From Arthrobacter sp. ISL-85 (lineage in GTDB: Bacteria; Actinomycetota; Actinomycetes; Actinomycetales; Micrococcaceae), in contig NZ_JAGGPQ010000007.1 of the NCBI RefSeq assembly GCF_018613675.1, positions 146,902 through 210,901 on the forward strand: DNA of 64,000 nt, given 5' to 3'. The position numbers and the translations under genes are program-made. Shown piece by piece: positions 18,901-27,444 of the stretch. Numbering within the stretch: the stretch's first letter is position 1; each line of letters starts with the position of its first letter. The notes beneath the pieces were generated by a model. The model saw only the letters and a list, made by a program, of their open reading frames with translations. It had not been told where the DNA came from and ran no database searches.

Positions 18901-19636
18901 AATGCACGACGTCGGGCTGTTGCCATTGGACAGGGCCGTCACCTAAGCGGTGGCTGGCTGTGAGTTGGCGGAAGCGCCGGCGTCGTTCCCTGAAGACGGG
19001 CAGGAGGTCCGGCAGCGATTGGCTGCTCCGCAGCCAGTCGTCGCCCACCCGCGTTCCAAGGACCAGCGTGACGACTGGGGATGGCTCAAGCCCCATCCCA
19101 ACGAGCTGGTCGCCGTAGGCTGCAAGCTGGAGCAGCGCCCCCACTTTGGCATGGCGGGCAAGCTTGGTGTCCCATACCTCGTAGCGGCCCGGGTTGCCGG
19201 TCCCCGCGGCCTCGTTGACCAGGAAGTCGGCGTAGCCCAGGAATTCGCCGTCGAAGAATGTGGCCTGGAAAACCACATCTGCCCCGGAACGGAGCGCGAG
19301 TTCGGTTTCCGCATGTTTTGCCTGCAGTTCGCCGCGCAGGTTCTGGCCACGTTCGAGGGAGTAGACCCCGGCGCCGCGGCTGGCGTCCCATTCGCCATAC
19401 CTGGCCACCAGGCTGGCGAGCACGGTCTGCTCATGCTGGTCGCCCAATTCGCCGGCGCGCTTTTGCATCTCGTCCGCCGGAAACTCTGCCTTGGGGGTGC
19501 GGCCGAGCTTTTCGTCCAGGACGCGGAGCGTGCGGTACTCACACTCGCTGGCTGCCACCAGGTCGCTGGCGGAAAAGACCAGGTCCGGCCGGGTGCCGGG
19601 TCCGGCATCAACACCGGCAGCGTCGAGCAGAAACAC
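15968..19636 (-). CDS. TM0106-type RecB-like nuclease fused to SF1 helicase
   Basis: About 1222 aa from a GTG at 19636 with GGGAGG six bases upstream; an ATG at 19699 would extend it by 21 aa. The N-terminal third is a RecB-like (TM0106) nuclease region ending in a four-Cys type cluster (HCGRCDYC, about residue 245). A ribonuclease H-like segment follows (FFDFEGDPLW, about 357). The C-terminal half is a Dna2/UPF1-like superfamily 1 helicase: Walker A GPPGTGKT near 852, Walker B VIDEAGQ near 955, and VGTVDKFQGQEAPVV near 1145. Likely processes DNA or RNA ends in repair. Monocistronic, unrelated in sense to its neighbours. Confidence 0.9.
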   Translation of the reverse strand: MFLLDAAGVDAGPGTRPDLVFSASDLVAASECEYRTLRVLDEKLGRTPKAEFPADEMQKRAGELGDQHEQTVLASLVARYGEWDASRGAGVYSLERGQNLRGELQAKHAETELALRSGADVVFQATFFDGEFLGYADFLVNEAAGTGNPGRYEVWDTKLARHAKVGALLQLAAYGDQLVGMGLEPSPVVTLVLGTRVGDDWLRSSQSLPDLLPVFRERRRRFRQLTASHRLGDGPVQWQQPDVVHCGRCDYCAEQVQLHRDLLMVAGMSVVQRRKLHTPGITTIDELAAMPAGEARNSVVRLRAQARMQLGLDRAAGSRTFIRDGQPHTVSFSVLPGNTIGSLPAPSAGDIFFDFEGDPLWQDPATGAWGIEYLFGVVEAPVPGATGDPVFRPFWAHSRSGERRAFLEFLQYVEQRRALHPDMHVYHYAPYEKTALRNLSLAHQAGEDTVDDWLRHGLLVDLYATVRHSIRISEASYSIKKLEPLYMGDNLRSGDVKDAGASVVAYAAYCAARDAGRKDEAATILASISDYNQYDCLSTLRLRDWLLQLGQEAGERGHGAVGAPLAAGGQDAVPGHIQAPAKAGAAGDQAASADESPEEARLGEYLAGLPDDRPWTDDQRAIAMVAAAVGYHRRERKQFWWQHFDRVEAPLDSWSDQRNVFVVSSAEVVSDWALAKPRERMRTRVLKLRGTMTEGSDFRPDSNWCRLYDAPGPDGMTDPQTAPGTRAFTFGTRISALEEAQDGPEHLITIAERETGKVQAYPHLPVALTEDQPLATASIEAAIKEIARAVGSSVPSLPAQPGLDILRKLPPRFRSRQGPAEVRHGEDDAADYAEAITESLKDLDHSYLAVQGPPGTGKTFVGAHVIGRLVSEGWKIGVVAQSHNVVENLLCRAIETGGVDPQVVGKKLAAPHQVPWSHTAEGDVARLLSTPGGCLVGGTAWTMTGKEVPAGSLDLLVIDEAGQFSLANTLAVSRAGTRLLLLGDPQQLPQVTQGAHPEPVDESALGWLAAGHATLPANLGYFLADTWRMHPELCRAVSNLSYEGKLKSAPAASRRELEGLAPGVETVFVQHSGNTTASREEAEEVVRQARRHLGLKWKPGPDCESRPLEQQDLLVVAAYNAQVHLIRRHLAEAGLPEVRVGTVDKFQGQEAPVVLVSMACSAVAEAPRGAEFLLNRNRINVAVSRGQWRAVIVRSPELTSYMPHKPAALEELGAFIGLSLRL

Positions 19637-19782
19637 GGGGCCTCCCCAACTTTTGCGGGCCGGAGGACGGTTCCCCTGGCTTGGAATCAAACGTAGCAAG
19701 AGGGGCCGACAAACAGGGTCCCGGCTACCGGAAGGGCCTCGTCCAGGGTGGATGAAGCTGCCCCAGGGAAAGCGCGAGGCTG

Positions 19783-20508
19783 CTACGTGAGGCGCGCGAC
19801 GCTCCGCCGGGACGGACGCCGGGCGGTACCATCGGAAAACAGCTCCGGCGTTGCTTCCTGGATCCGCTGGACGTCTTCGAAGACGGCGCGCAGATGCAGG
19901 CGAAGGCTGCTGTCCGCATCGGAAAGGTTGTCGGCTTCAAGCGCGTCCACCACTGCGGTGTGCTGCTGGATCAGGGTGGACACCGGCCGGGTATCCAAAA
20001 GGCTCATCCGGCGCGCCCGGTCCAGATGCGCCTTCGCCGAGTTGACGGCGGCCCAGGCGGATTCGTGGCCTGCCAGCCGCAGCAACTCCCGGTGGAAATC
20101 CTCATCCAGCCGGAAGAATTCCTCGACGTCACCGCGCGCATCCGCATCCGACTGTGCCTGCAGGATCTCCCGCAGCCCGGCGATGCCGGCGCTGTCTACC
20201 GCCAGGTCATGAAGCGAGGCGCATTCAATGGCCTCGCGGACGAACTGTGCTTCGGAAACGCGCCCCAGGTCGACCAGGGAGACGAACGAACCGATCTGGG
20301 GGAAGACCTGGACCAGGCCCTCCTCGCGGAGCAGGATCAGGCTCTCGCGCACCGGCGTCCGACTGACCCCGAGCTCCTGGGCCAATTCATTCTCGGACAG
20401 CGGCTCACCGGGGGGAAGTTGCAGCGAAATAATCCGGCGACGAAGCGTTTCAAGCGTTTGGTCCCGCACCGAGAGCCGGGGGGCAGCCCCTCTTTTGTCC
20501 GTTGGCAT
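19783..20508 (-). CDS. GntR/FadR-family regulator of the sugar-acid operon
   Basis: A 241-aa protein. The N-terminal winged helix (SENELAQELGVSRTPVRESL, about 38-57) is typical of GntR, and the C-terminal helical FCD ligand domain has the FxxDxxFHxxL pattern (FRLDEDFHRELL) with further His residues for metal. It is divergent from the MHS transporter gene, with 175 bases between, so it probably represses that operon and itself through the repeats at 20532-20560. The inducer is likely a pathway sugar acid such as D-mannonate, D-fructuronate or L-gulonate; this is inference. Confidence 0.9.
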   Translation of the reverse strand: MPTDKRGAAPRLSVRDQTLETLRRRIISLQLPPGEPLSENELAQELGVSRTPVRESLILLREEGLVQVFPQIGSFVSLVDLGRVSEAQFVREAIECASLHDLAVDSAGIAGLREILQAQSDADARGDVEEFFRLDEDFHRELLRLAGHESAWAAVNSAKAHLDRARRMSLLDTRPVSTLIQQHTAVVDALEADNLSDADSSLRLHLRAVFEDVQRIQEATPELFSDGTARRPSRRSVARLT

Positions 20509-20525
20509 GGCCTCAGTCTAGCCTG

Positions 20526-20560
20526 TTGACACACTAGAATGGTAGTGCTTGTATGGTAGT
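20526..20560 (+). promoter_or_regulatory. Candidate promoter and operator for the sugar-acid operon
   Basis: TTGACA at 20526-20531 is a consensus -35. It is followed at once by CACTA-N6-TAGTG (20532-20547), an inverted repeat of GntR size, and the octamer ATGGTAGT occurs twice in direct orientation (20539-20546 and 20553-20560). The -10 is weak (TTGTAT at 20549). Repressor bound here would cover the core promoter. Confidence 0.5.
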
Positions 20561-20683
20561 AGAAATTGACGTGCAGCCGGTCACTGACGCCCAACTACGG
20601 ATCCATACGGGTCAGCCCACAGCTGTGAACCTCCCTAACGCTCTTCATCCCCTTCGACAGCATCACCTGCAAAGGAGCAACTG

Positions 20684-22081
20684 ATGACCGAAAGCATTGC
20701 GCCGCCCACCACCGGGCAGGCCCAGGCCCGAAGCACCCGCGACCTCGCCAAGGTTGCCGTCTCAGGCTGGCTTGGCACCGCCATGGAATTCATGGACTTC
20801 CAGCTGTACTCCCTGGCCGCAGCCATCGTCTTCAACAAGATCTTCTTCCCGGACGTCAGCCCCGTCATCGGCCTGATCGCCGCTATGGCTACCTACGGCG
20901 TGGGTTACGTTGCCCGCCTGTTTGGCGCCGTCTACTTCGGCCGCATGGGTGACCGGATCGGCCGCAAGAAGGTCCTCTACATCACCATCGCCCTCATGGG
21001 AGCCTCCACTACCCTGATCGGTGTCCTCCCCACGTACGCGATGGTTGGTATCTGGGCACCCATCCTGCTGGTGGCTCTGCGACTCATCCAGGGTTTCGGT
21101 GCCGGTGCGGAAATCGCCGGAGCAACCGTGATGCTTGCGGAATTCGCGTCGGCCCGCCGCCGCGGCATCATCTCGTCCCTGGTCTGCCTGGGCACCAACT
21201 CCGGAACGCTGGGCGCCTCCGCACTGTGGGCCATCCTGGTGGCCTCGCTCTCCCAGGACCAGCTCCTGAGCTGGGGCTGGCGCATTCCGTTCCTGGCCAG
21301 CTTCGTGATTATGCTGTTCGCCATCTGGATCCGACGCTCCATCAAGGAAAGCCCGGTCTTCGAACAGCGCGCAGACGTGGTGGATGGCGTGGCCCTGCCC
21401 AAGGAAAAGATCAAGACCGCTGCCGCACAGGCTCCCGAGGCCGCCGGAACCAGCACCATCGAGGCGGCCCTGCACCAGAAGAAGGGCAAGGCGTTCCTGA
21501 TCGCACTGGGCCTGCGCTTTGGGCAGGCCGGCAACTCCGGGCTCGTCCAGACCTTCCTGGTGGGTTACCTCGCCACGGTCCTGCTCGCGGACAAGACGGT
21601 GGGCACCAATGCCATCATGTACGGCTCCCTGCTCGGCTTCGTCACGATTCCCGTAATCGGCCTCCTCGGTGACCGCTTCGGCCGCCGCCCCCTGTACCTG
21701 GTACTCAGCGCCCTGACTGCCGTATTCGCCATTCCGATGATGCTGATGATCACCAGCGGCAACTCCACCGTCATCACCATCGCCATGGTCATCGGCCTGA
21801 ACCTCGGCGTCCTCAGCCTGTTCGCAATGGAAAGCGTCACCATGGCAGAGTTCTTCGGAGCCCGTACCCGCTTCACCCAGCTTGCCCTCGCCAAGGAAAT
21901 CGGCGGCATCCTTGCCACCGCGATCGGGCCGCTGCTGGCAGCCACCCTCACGGCAGTTACCGGACACTGGTGGCCGCTCGCCGCAATGCTCATTGGCTAC
22001 TCGCTGATCACCCTGGTTTCGGCCGCTGTTGGCCCCGAGGTCCGTGGCCGCGACCTTGTCCGCCTTGAGGACGCCGTATGA
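20684..22081 (+). CDS. MFS metabolite:H+ symporter (MHS family)
   Basis: A 465-aa protein with about 12 membrane segments, first gene of the sugar-acid operon. The family loop between TM2 and TM3 reads GRMGDRIGRKKVLYITI, repeated in the second half as GDRFGRRPLYLVL. GWLGTAMEFMDFQLYSLAAA at the N-terminus and GWRIPFLASFVIMLFAIWIRRSIKESPVF at the middle are typical of the MHS (citrate/shikimate/sugar-acid) branch. Probable substrate is the operon's sugar acid, taken up with a proton. Its stop overlaps the start of the next gene (ATGA). Confidence 0.92.
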   Translation: MTESIAPPTTGQAQARSTRDLAKVAVSGWLGTAMEFMDFQLYSLAAAIVFNKIFFPDVSPVIGLIAAMATYGVGYVARLFGAVYFGRMGDRIGRKKVLYITIALMGASTTLIGVLPTYAMVGIWAPILLVALRLIQGFGAGAEIAGATVMLAEFASARRRGIISSLVCLGTNSGTLGASALWAILVASLSQDQLLSWGWRIPFLASFVIMLFAIWIRRSIKESPVFEQRADVVDGVALPKEKIKTAAAQAPEAAGTSTIEAALHQKKGKAFLIALGLRFGQAGNSGLVQTFLVGYLATVLLADKTVGTNAIMYGSLLGFVTIPVIGLLGDRFGRRPLYLVLSALTAVFAIPMMLMITSGNSTVITIAMVIGLNLGVLSLFAMESVTMAEFFGARTRFTQLALAKEIGGILATAIGPLLAATLTAVTGHWWPLAAMLIGYSLITLVSAAVGPEVRGRDLVRLEDAV

Positions 22082-23106
22082 AAGCCGTTGTAGTCCACGG
22101 CGCCAACGACCTCCGCATTGATGACCGGCCGGAACCGGTTGCCGGGCCCGGCGAAGTAGTGCTCGACGTCGAATGGGGCGGCATCTGCGGAAGCGACCTT
22201 TCGTACTGGCGCCACGGAGCGTCAGGGACGGCGGCGCTGAAGTCGCCGCTCGTCCTGGGGCACGAGGTGGCGGGCCGGATCGCCAGGCTGGGCGCCGGCG
22301 TCGAGCACCTGGAAGTGGGCCAGCCGGTCACGGTGCACCCGGCCGAACTCGTTGGGAACGGCACGATGCCCGAACGCCTGCGCGGCCGGACCAACCTCTA
22401 CCAGGAGATCCGCTACTTCGGCTCTGCGGCGTTCGATCCCCACACGGACGGAGGGTTCAGCGAACGGAAGCTTGCCAAGGCATTCCAGGTCCGCCCCCTA
22501 CCGGACGGCGTGGACACCCTCCGCGGGGCGCTGGCAGAACCGCTTGCCGTCGCCATGCATGCGGTGACCCGCGCTGGAAACCTTAAAGGCCGCGATGTGC
22601 TGGTCAACGGCGCCGGCCCCATCGGGTCGCTGGTCACCGCCGCCGCCAAGTATGCCGGTGCCAGGACCGTCATCGCCACGGACATCAGCGACGCCTCGCT
22701 GCGGATCGCCCGGGCGATGGGCGCCGATGAAGTGCGCAACGTGTCCACCAACCCACTGCCTGCAGACGTGGAACTGGTTTTCGAGGCCACCGGCATCCCT
22801 GCGGTGCTGGGCGGGGTCCTGCACGCCACGGCCCGCGGCGGCACCATCGTTCAGGTCGGCAACCTGCCGGGGGCACCGGCCGCGTCGGCGCTGGGGGACC
22901 TGGTCACCCGTGAGATCACGTGGATCGGGTCCTACCGGTTCGTCGACGAGATCACCGACGCGCTCCACGCGATGGCCAACGGCCTGGACGTCTCGCCCGT
23001 CATCACCCACAAGTTCGACATCGACCATGCCGAGGAAGCGATGCGGACCGCCGTGGATCCCGCCGCCAACAGCAGCAAGGTCATGCTTCGCCTCAGCGCG
23101 GACTGA
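22078..23106 (+). CDS. Zinc-type sugar-acid dehydrogenase (L-idonate/L-gulonate 5-dehydrogenase-like)
   Basis: A 342-aa MDR-family protein. Catalytic zinc ligands C37 (GGICGSD) and H62/E63 (LGHEVAG) are present, as is the Rossmann motif GAGPIGSLV. The four-Cys structural-zinc loop of most family members is absent: the equivalent region reads [35 protein letters not shown] matches IdnD. IdnD oxidises L-idonate to 5-ketogluconate; the related RspB, which also sits beside a mannonate dehydratase, oxidises L-gulonate to D-fructuronate. Given its neighbours the second reaction fits this operon well. Four-base overlap with the transporter. Confidence 0.85.
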   Translation: MKAVVVHGANDLRIDDRPEPVAGPGEVVLDVEWGGICGSDLSYWRHGASGTAALKSPLVLGHEVAGRIARLGAGVEHLEVGQPVTVHPAELVGNGTMPERLRGRTNLYQEIRYFGSAAFDPHTDGGFSERKLAKAFQVRPLPDGVDTLRGALAEPLAVAMHAVTRAGNLKGRDVLVNGAGPIGSLVTAAAKYAGARTVIATDISDASLRIARAMGADEVRNVSTNPLPADVELVFEATGIPAVLGGVLHATARGGTIVQVGNLPGAPAASALGDLVTREITWIGSYRFVDEITDALHAMANGLDVSPVITHKFDIDHAEEAMRTAVDPAANSSKVMLRLSAD

Positions 23107-23155
23107 CATCCCCATCCCAGCCTGCATTGCACATCCACCATTTGAAGGACTCCCA

Positions 23156-24367
23156 GTGAAGATCACCGACGCGCGGGTAGTGGTTTCGTCTCCCGGACGG
23201 AACTACGTGACGCTCGTAATTGAAACCGAGGACGGCATCACCGGCATCGGCGACGCCACCCTGAACGGTCGCGAGCTGGCCGTGGCGTCCTACCTTTCCG
23301 AGCACCTCTGCCCCCTGCTGATCGGCCGCGACGCCCGCCGCATCGAGGACGCCTGGCAGTACTTCTACAAAGGCGCCTACTGGCGGCGCGGCCCGGTGAC
23401 CATGACCGCCATCGCCGCAATCGACGTCGCGCTCTGGGACATCAAGGGCAAGGCCGCCGGCATGCCCGTGTACGAGCTCCTGGGCGGCGCGGCGCGCGAA
23501 GGCGTGATGGTGTACGGCCACGCCAGCGGCACCACGCTGGCGGACCTCAGCGCCGACTTCCAGCACCACCTGGACCTGGGCTATAAGGCCATCCGGGCGC
23601 AGGCTGCAGTCCCGGGGCTGGACAAGACCTATGGCATTGCCCCGGTGGACGGGAAGCTGTACGAGCCGGCCAGCGGCAACGTGCCCCAGGAAGACACGTG
23701 GGAGACCACCGCGTACCTGGACTTCGCCCCAAAGATGATGGCCCACATCCGGGAGGAGTTCGGCTACGGCGTGCATGTCCTGCACGACGTGCACCACCGC
23801 CTGACCCCCATCGAGGCAGGGCGGCTTGGCACCTCGCTGGAGCAGTACCGGCCGTTCTGGATCGAGGATCCGACGCCGGCCGAGGACCAGTCGGCGTTCC
23901 GCCTGATCCGCCAGCACACCACCACGCCTGTCGCGGTGGGGGAGGTGTTCAACTCGATCTGGGATTGCCAGCAGCTCATCACCGAACGCCTGATCGACTA
24001 CATCCGCACCTCCGTGTCGCATGCCGGTGGCATCACGCACCTGCGCCGGATTTTCTCCCTCGCTGATCTGTACGGTGTCCGCTCCGGCTCGCACGGCGCC
24101 GGCGACCTGTCCCCGGTGTCCTTCGCAGCGGCACTGCATGTGGACATGAGCATCCCCAACTTCGGCATCCAGGAGTACATGGGCCACCGCGACCCGGCCG
24201 GTGAAGTCTTCAAGAGCTCGTACACCTTTACCGACGGCTACATGCACCCCGGGGACGCACCCGGCCTCGGCGTAGAGTTCGACGAAGAAGCCGCTGCGCG
24301 CTTTCCCTTCGACCCCAAGTACCTGCCGGTGAACCGGCGCCTGGACGGATCGGTGCACGACTGGTGA
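23156..24367 (+). CDS. manD: D-mannonate dehydratase, enolase superfamily
   Basis: A 403-aa protein from GTG 23156 with GAAGGA nine bases upstream. It dehydrates D-mannonate to 2-keto-3-deoxy-D-gluconate (EC 4.2.1.8). Active-site residues visible: R147, Y159, metal ligand D211 and H213 in LHDVHHR, E237 in FWIEDPTP, E263 in [10 protein letters not shown]313 in GSHGAGD. The numbering tracks characterised ManD enzymes within one residue. A small residue (A315) follows the catalytic His, which, from memory, marks the efficient D-mannonate class; this should be verified. RspA-type annotations refer to this same family. Its TGA overlaps the next start. Confidence 0.92.
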   Translation: MKITDARVVVSSPGRNYVTLVIETEDGITGIGDATLNGRELAVASYLSEHLCPLLIGRDARRIEDAWQYFYKGAYWRRGPVTMTAIAAIDVALWDIKGKAAGMPVYELLGGAAREGVMVYGHASGTTLADLSADFQHHLDLGYKAIRAQAAVPGLDKTYGIAPVDGKLYEPASGNVPQEDTWETTAYLDFAPKMMAHIREEFGYGVHVLHDVHHRLTPIEAGRLGTSLEQYRPFWIEDPTPAEDQSAFRLIRQHTTTPVAVGEVFNSIWDCQQLITERLIDYIRTSVSHAGGITHLRRIFSLADLYGVRSGSHGAGDLSPVSFAAALHVDMSIPNFGIQEYMGHRDPAGEVFKSSYTFTDGYMHPGDAPGLGVEFDEEAAARFPFDPKYLPVNRRLDGSVHDW

Positions 24368-25338
24368 ACGATATCCAACAGCCCTTGGACGTGGTGGTGA
24401 TGGGGGAGATCCTCGTCGAAGTCGCCACCGACCTGCCCTTCGCCCACGGCGTCCCGGCCCGGCTCGGCATCTCCGGCGACGCCCTCAACGTGGCCGCGGC
24501 CGCAGCGGCGGCGGGCGCCAGCGTGGGACTGCTGTCCGTGCTCACCGATGACGAATTGGGCTCCGCCATCGCCGCCCGCATCGCGGAGCTGGGCATCTCC
24601 ACCGACCTCCTGAAGTTCCGCCGTGGCCAGCAGGGCGTCTACCTGGTGCACAGCGACCCGGACGGCGAACGCGAGTTCTCCTATGCCCGCAACGGCAGCG
24701 TGGGGTCAACACTTGGCCCGGACGACGTCGACTCCGAAGTGTTTGCCGCGGCAGGCGCCGTGGTGGCCGGCGGCATCGCCTGCGCCATTTCGGCGACGTC
24801 CCGCGCCGCCGTCGTCAAAGCCGCTTCCCTTGCCAAGCGCTTCGTGTATGACCCGAACTACCGTCCCCGCCTCACCACGGCGGAAGCGGCGACAGCGGCC
24901 CTTACCGAACTGGCCCCGCACGCCTTCCTGGTGACCCCGTCCTTCCCCGGTGAAACGAGTGCGCTGCTGGGCGTTTCTTCGGCTGGAGAGGCGGCGGCAA
25001 AGCTGCGCTCGCTGGGCACGGCGCATGTGGCAGTCACCTGCGGTGCGAAGGGCGTCCAGCTCGAATCGGATGGGGTATCGGCCTGGATTCCCGCCATCCC
25101 CGCGCCCGCCGTGGTGGACCAGACCGGCGCCGGCGACGCGTTCGTCGGAACGCTCACCGCACGGCTGGTGCTGGGTGACGACTTCCCGACCGCGGCCCGG
25201 TACGGCGTCGCAGCGTCCTCCCTCGTGGTCGGCGGCAAGGGCGGCACGGGGCTGATTCCCACGTTCCAGCAGACCCGCGCGCACGCCGCCGCTGGCTCCG
25301 CCGATGTCACCGAGGGGGCCGTGCCATCAAACGCCTGA
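24364..25338 (+). CDS. kdgK: 2-keto-3-deoxygluconate kinase (PfkB family)
   Basis: A 324-aa protein starting at GTG 24364 in GTGA overlap with the manD stop. It phosphorylates 2-keto-3-deoxygluconate with ATP to give KDPG. PfkB features: N-terminal [10 protein letters not shown], the glycine-rich [26 protein letters not shown] (KDG-kinase-like), and the catalytic [13 protein letters not shown] near residue 255. Length is normal for the family. Substrate is inferred from the operon, since PfkB kinases vary. It overlaps the beginning of the fructuronate reductase gene by about 13 bases. Confidence 0.9.
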   Translation: MNDIQQPLDVVVMGEILVEVATDLPFAHGVPARLGISGDALNVAAAAAAAGASVGLLSVLTDDELGSAIAARIAELGISTDLLKFRRGQQGVYLVHSDPDGEREFSYARNGSVGSTLGPDDVDSEVFAAAGAVVAGGIACAISATSRAAVVKAASLAKRFVYDPNYRPRLTTAEAATAALTELAPHAFLVTPSFPGETSALLGVSSAGEAAAKLRSLGTAHVAVTCGAKGVQLESDGVSAWIPAIPAPAVVDQTGAGDAFVGTLTARLVLGDDFPTAARYGVAASSLVVGGKGGTGLIPTFQQTRAHAAAGSADVTEGAVPSNA

Positions 25339-26807
25339 GCAACGCGTCGCTGGCTGCCAGCGGCCAGGAATCTGCGCTGCAGCGGGAGAAGATCACGCCC
25401 GGGATCGTCCATCTGGGCCTCGGCGCTTTCGCGCGCGCCCACACGGCCGTCTTCACCGAGGACGCCATGCTCGCCACCGGCGACCAGCAATGGGGGATTG
25501 TCGGCGTCACCCAGCGCTCCGACACCGTGGCACGGCAGCTCGCCCCACAGGACGGGCTCTTCACGGTGGCTGAACGCGGCGAAGGCGCAGCCCCGGCACG
25601 CGTCGTCGCCAGCATCGTGGAAACCATCTCGGGGCGGGACAATCCGGAACTGGTGGTGGAACGCATCGGCGCCGCGGCCACGAAGATTATCACCCTCACC
25701 ATCACCGAAAAGGGCTACCGGTTCGACCCGCAAACCCGCACCCTGGACCTGGCCGACCCCGAGATCCAGGCGGACGTCGCGGGCGGGGCGCCGCGTACCG
25801 CGGTGGGACAGATCGTCCGGGGCCTGCAGCAACGCGCCCGGACCGGCGCCGGAGCCATCACGGTGCTGTCCTGTGACAACCTGCCCGCCAACGGCGAACT
25901 GACCAGCACCCTGGTGAGGGACTTCGCCGGAGCCCTTCCCGCCGGGGAACGAGAGGACCTGCTGGCCTGGATCGACAGCAACGCCACGTTCCCGTCCACC
26001 ATGGTGGACCGGATGGTGCCCGCCCCCACCGAAGGCGACCTCACCGCCGTCGAACATGAGTTGGGACTGCGCGACGAGGCCGCCGTGGTGGCCGAGCCGT
26101 TCAAGCAATGGGTCATCGAGGATGACTTCGCCGCCGGCCGGCCGCGATGGGAGGATGCCGACGCCCTGTTCAGCACCGACGTCGCCGCCTGGGAATCCGC
26201 CAAGCTGCGGCTGCTGAACGCCAGCCATTCGATGCTGGCCTATCTGGGCCTGGCCGCGGGCAAGGCAACCATCAGCGACGCTGTTGGCGTGGAAGCGTTC
26301 CGCACCGCGTGCCGCCGCATGATGCTGGAGGAAGCGCTGCCCAGCATCACCCTTCCGGCCGAACTCGACGGGCACCAGTACTGCGAAGAGGTGCTTCGCC
26401 GTTTCGCCAACCCCGCGCTCGGCCACACCACCGCGAAAGTAGGCAGCGACGGTTCGCAGAAGGTGGGGCTCCGGCTGCTCACCACTGTGCGGGGAACGCT
26501 CGACGCCGGCCGCGAACCAAAGTGGGCTGCGCTCGCCGTCGCCGCGTGGATGCACCACGTGGCCACCACCCCGGAAACGGGGCTTAGCGATCCTCTGGCG
26601 AAGGAGCTGCAGGCGGCACTTCCCGGAACCCGCACGGCAGAGACCGTGGTGCCGGGACTGCTCGGGTTCCGTGCCGTCGTCGACCCGCACCTGGCCGGGG
26701 ACGAAGGGTTCCGGAACCTGCTCCTGCGCTGGTACCGCATCATCGACAACAACGGGACTATCGACAACAGGCTGACTGGCCTGGGAAATGAGGTTAACCA
26801 TGGCTGA
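25326..26807 (+). CDS. uxuB: D-mannonate oxidoreductase / fructuronate reductase (mannitol dehydrogenase family), non-AUG start
   Basis: About 493 aa, normal for UxuB. It interconverts D-fructuronate and D-mannonate with NADH. The Rossmann stretch GIVHLGLGAFARAHTAVF (about 26-43) lies before the first in-frame ATG (25467), so translation must begin upstream. No ATG, GTG or TTG exists there in frame; ATC at 25326 (IKRLSNASL) has GAGGGGG seven bases before it, and CTG 25335 is the other option. KLRLLNASHSMLAYLG carries the catalytic Lys region, and EPFKQWVIEDDF is family-typical. Overlaps kdgK upstream and the aldolase downstream. Confidence 0.88.
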   Translation: MKRLSNASLAASGQESALQREKITPGIVHLGLGAFARAHTAVFTEDAMLATGDQQWGIVGVTQRSDTVARQLAPQDGLFTVAERGEGAAPARVVASIVETISGRDNPELVVERIGAAATKIITLTITEKGYRFDPQTRTLDLADPEIQADVAGGAPRTAVGQIVRGLQQRARTGAGAITVLSCDNLPANGELTSTLVRDFAGALPAGEREDLLAWIDSNATFPSTMVDRMVPAPTEGDLTAVEHELGLRDEAAVVAEPFKQWVIEDDFAAGRPRWEDADALFSTDVAAWESAKLRLLNASHSMLAYLGLAAGKATISDAVGVEAFRTACRRMMLEEALPSITLPAELDGHQYCEEVLRRFANPALGHTTAKVGSDGSQKVGLRLLTTVRGTLDAGREPKWAALAVAAWMHHVATTPETGLSDPLAKELQAALPGTRTAETVVPGLLGFRAVVDPHLAGDEGFRNLLLRWYRIIDNNGTIDNRLTGLGNEVNHG

Positions 26808-27426
26808 CGCATCCGGCGTCCTCCGCGTTTCACCGGTCATACCGGTGGTCACCATCGACGATCCCCAGGACGCCGTCCCCTTGGCCGGCGCACTGGTGGA
26901 CGGTGGCGTTAAGATCATCGAGCTCACGCTCCGGACGGACTCCGCGCTGACCTCCCTGAAGCTCATCGCGGAGGAAGTGCCGGACATCCTGGTGGGCGCC
27001 GGCACCATCCTCAGCCCCGGACAGGCCGACGCCGCCGTCCAGGCGGGTGCCAAATTCCTGGTCAGCCCGGGGGTTACTCCAGCGCTGCTCAGGCACATGC
27101 TGTCCCTGGACGTCCCGGTGCTCCCCGGCGTCGCCACCGTAGGGGAAGTCATGGCCGTCCTTGAAGAAGGTCTTGACTCCATGAAGTTCTTCCCGGCTGG
27201 GCCTGCCGGCGGCCCGTCCTACCTGGCTGCGATCGGTGCACCCATCCCGAACGTACAGTTCTGCCCTACCGGCGGCATCAGCCTTGCCACAGCGCCCGAC
27301 TACCTCAAACTGCCCAACGTGGCATGCGTCGGCGGCAGCTGGCTCACCCCGGCTGACGCCGTCGCGGCCAAGGACTGGGCCCGCATCACAAGCCTGGCCA
27401 GCGGGGCGGCGGTCCTCGCCCGGTAA
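26800..27426 (+). CDS. eda: KDPG aldolase (2-dehydro-3-deoxy-6-phosphogluconate aldolase)
   Basis: A 208-aa protein from ATG 26800, which has GAGG eight bases upstream; ATG 26788 is possible. Splits KDPG to pyruvate and glyceraldehyde 3-phosphate. Class I aldolase TIM barrel with E41 and R45 (IIELTLRT), GAGTIL, and the Schiff-base K129 in LDSMKFFPAG, followed by the phosphate-binding PTGGIS. Last gene of the sugar-acid operon, overlapping uxuB by eight bases; convergent with terC only 18 bases away. Confidence 0.94.
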   Translation: MADASGVLRVSPVIPVVTIDDPQDAVPLAGALVDGGVKIIELTLRTDSALTSLKLIAEEVPDILVGAGTILSPGQADAAVQAGAKFLVSPGVTPALLRHMLSLDVPVLPGVATVGEVMAVLEEGLDSMKFFPAGPAGGPSYLAAIGAPIPNVQFCPTGGISLATAPDYLKLPNVACVGGSWLTPADAVAAKDWARITSLASGAAVLAR

Positions 27427-27444
27427 CAGCAAAGCAGGCGGCAG

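Noticed and set aside
17348..18946. 532-codon plus-strand open frame
   Set aside because: Antisense shadow of the nuclease-helicase gene, with no domain similarity.
24858..27182. 774-codon minus-strand open frame across the sugar-acid operon
   Set aside because: It is antisense to three well-supported genes (kdgK, uxuB, eda), has low-complexity composition and no ribosome site. It arises from GC-rich third positions.
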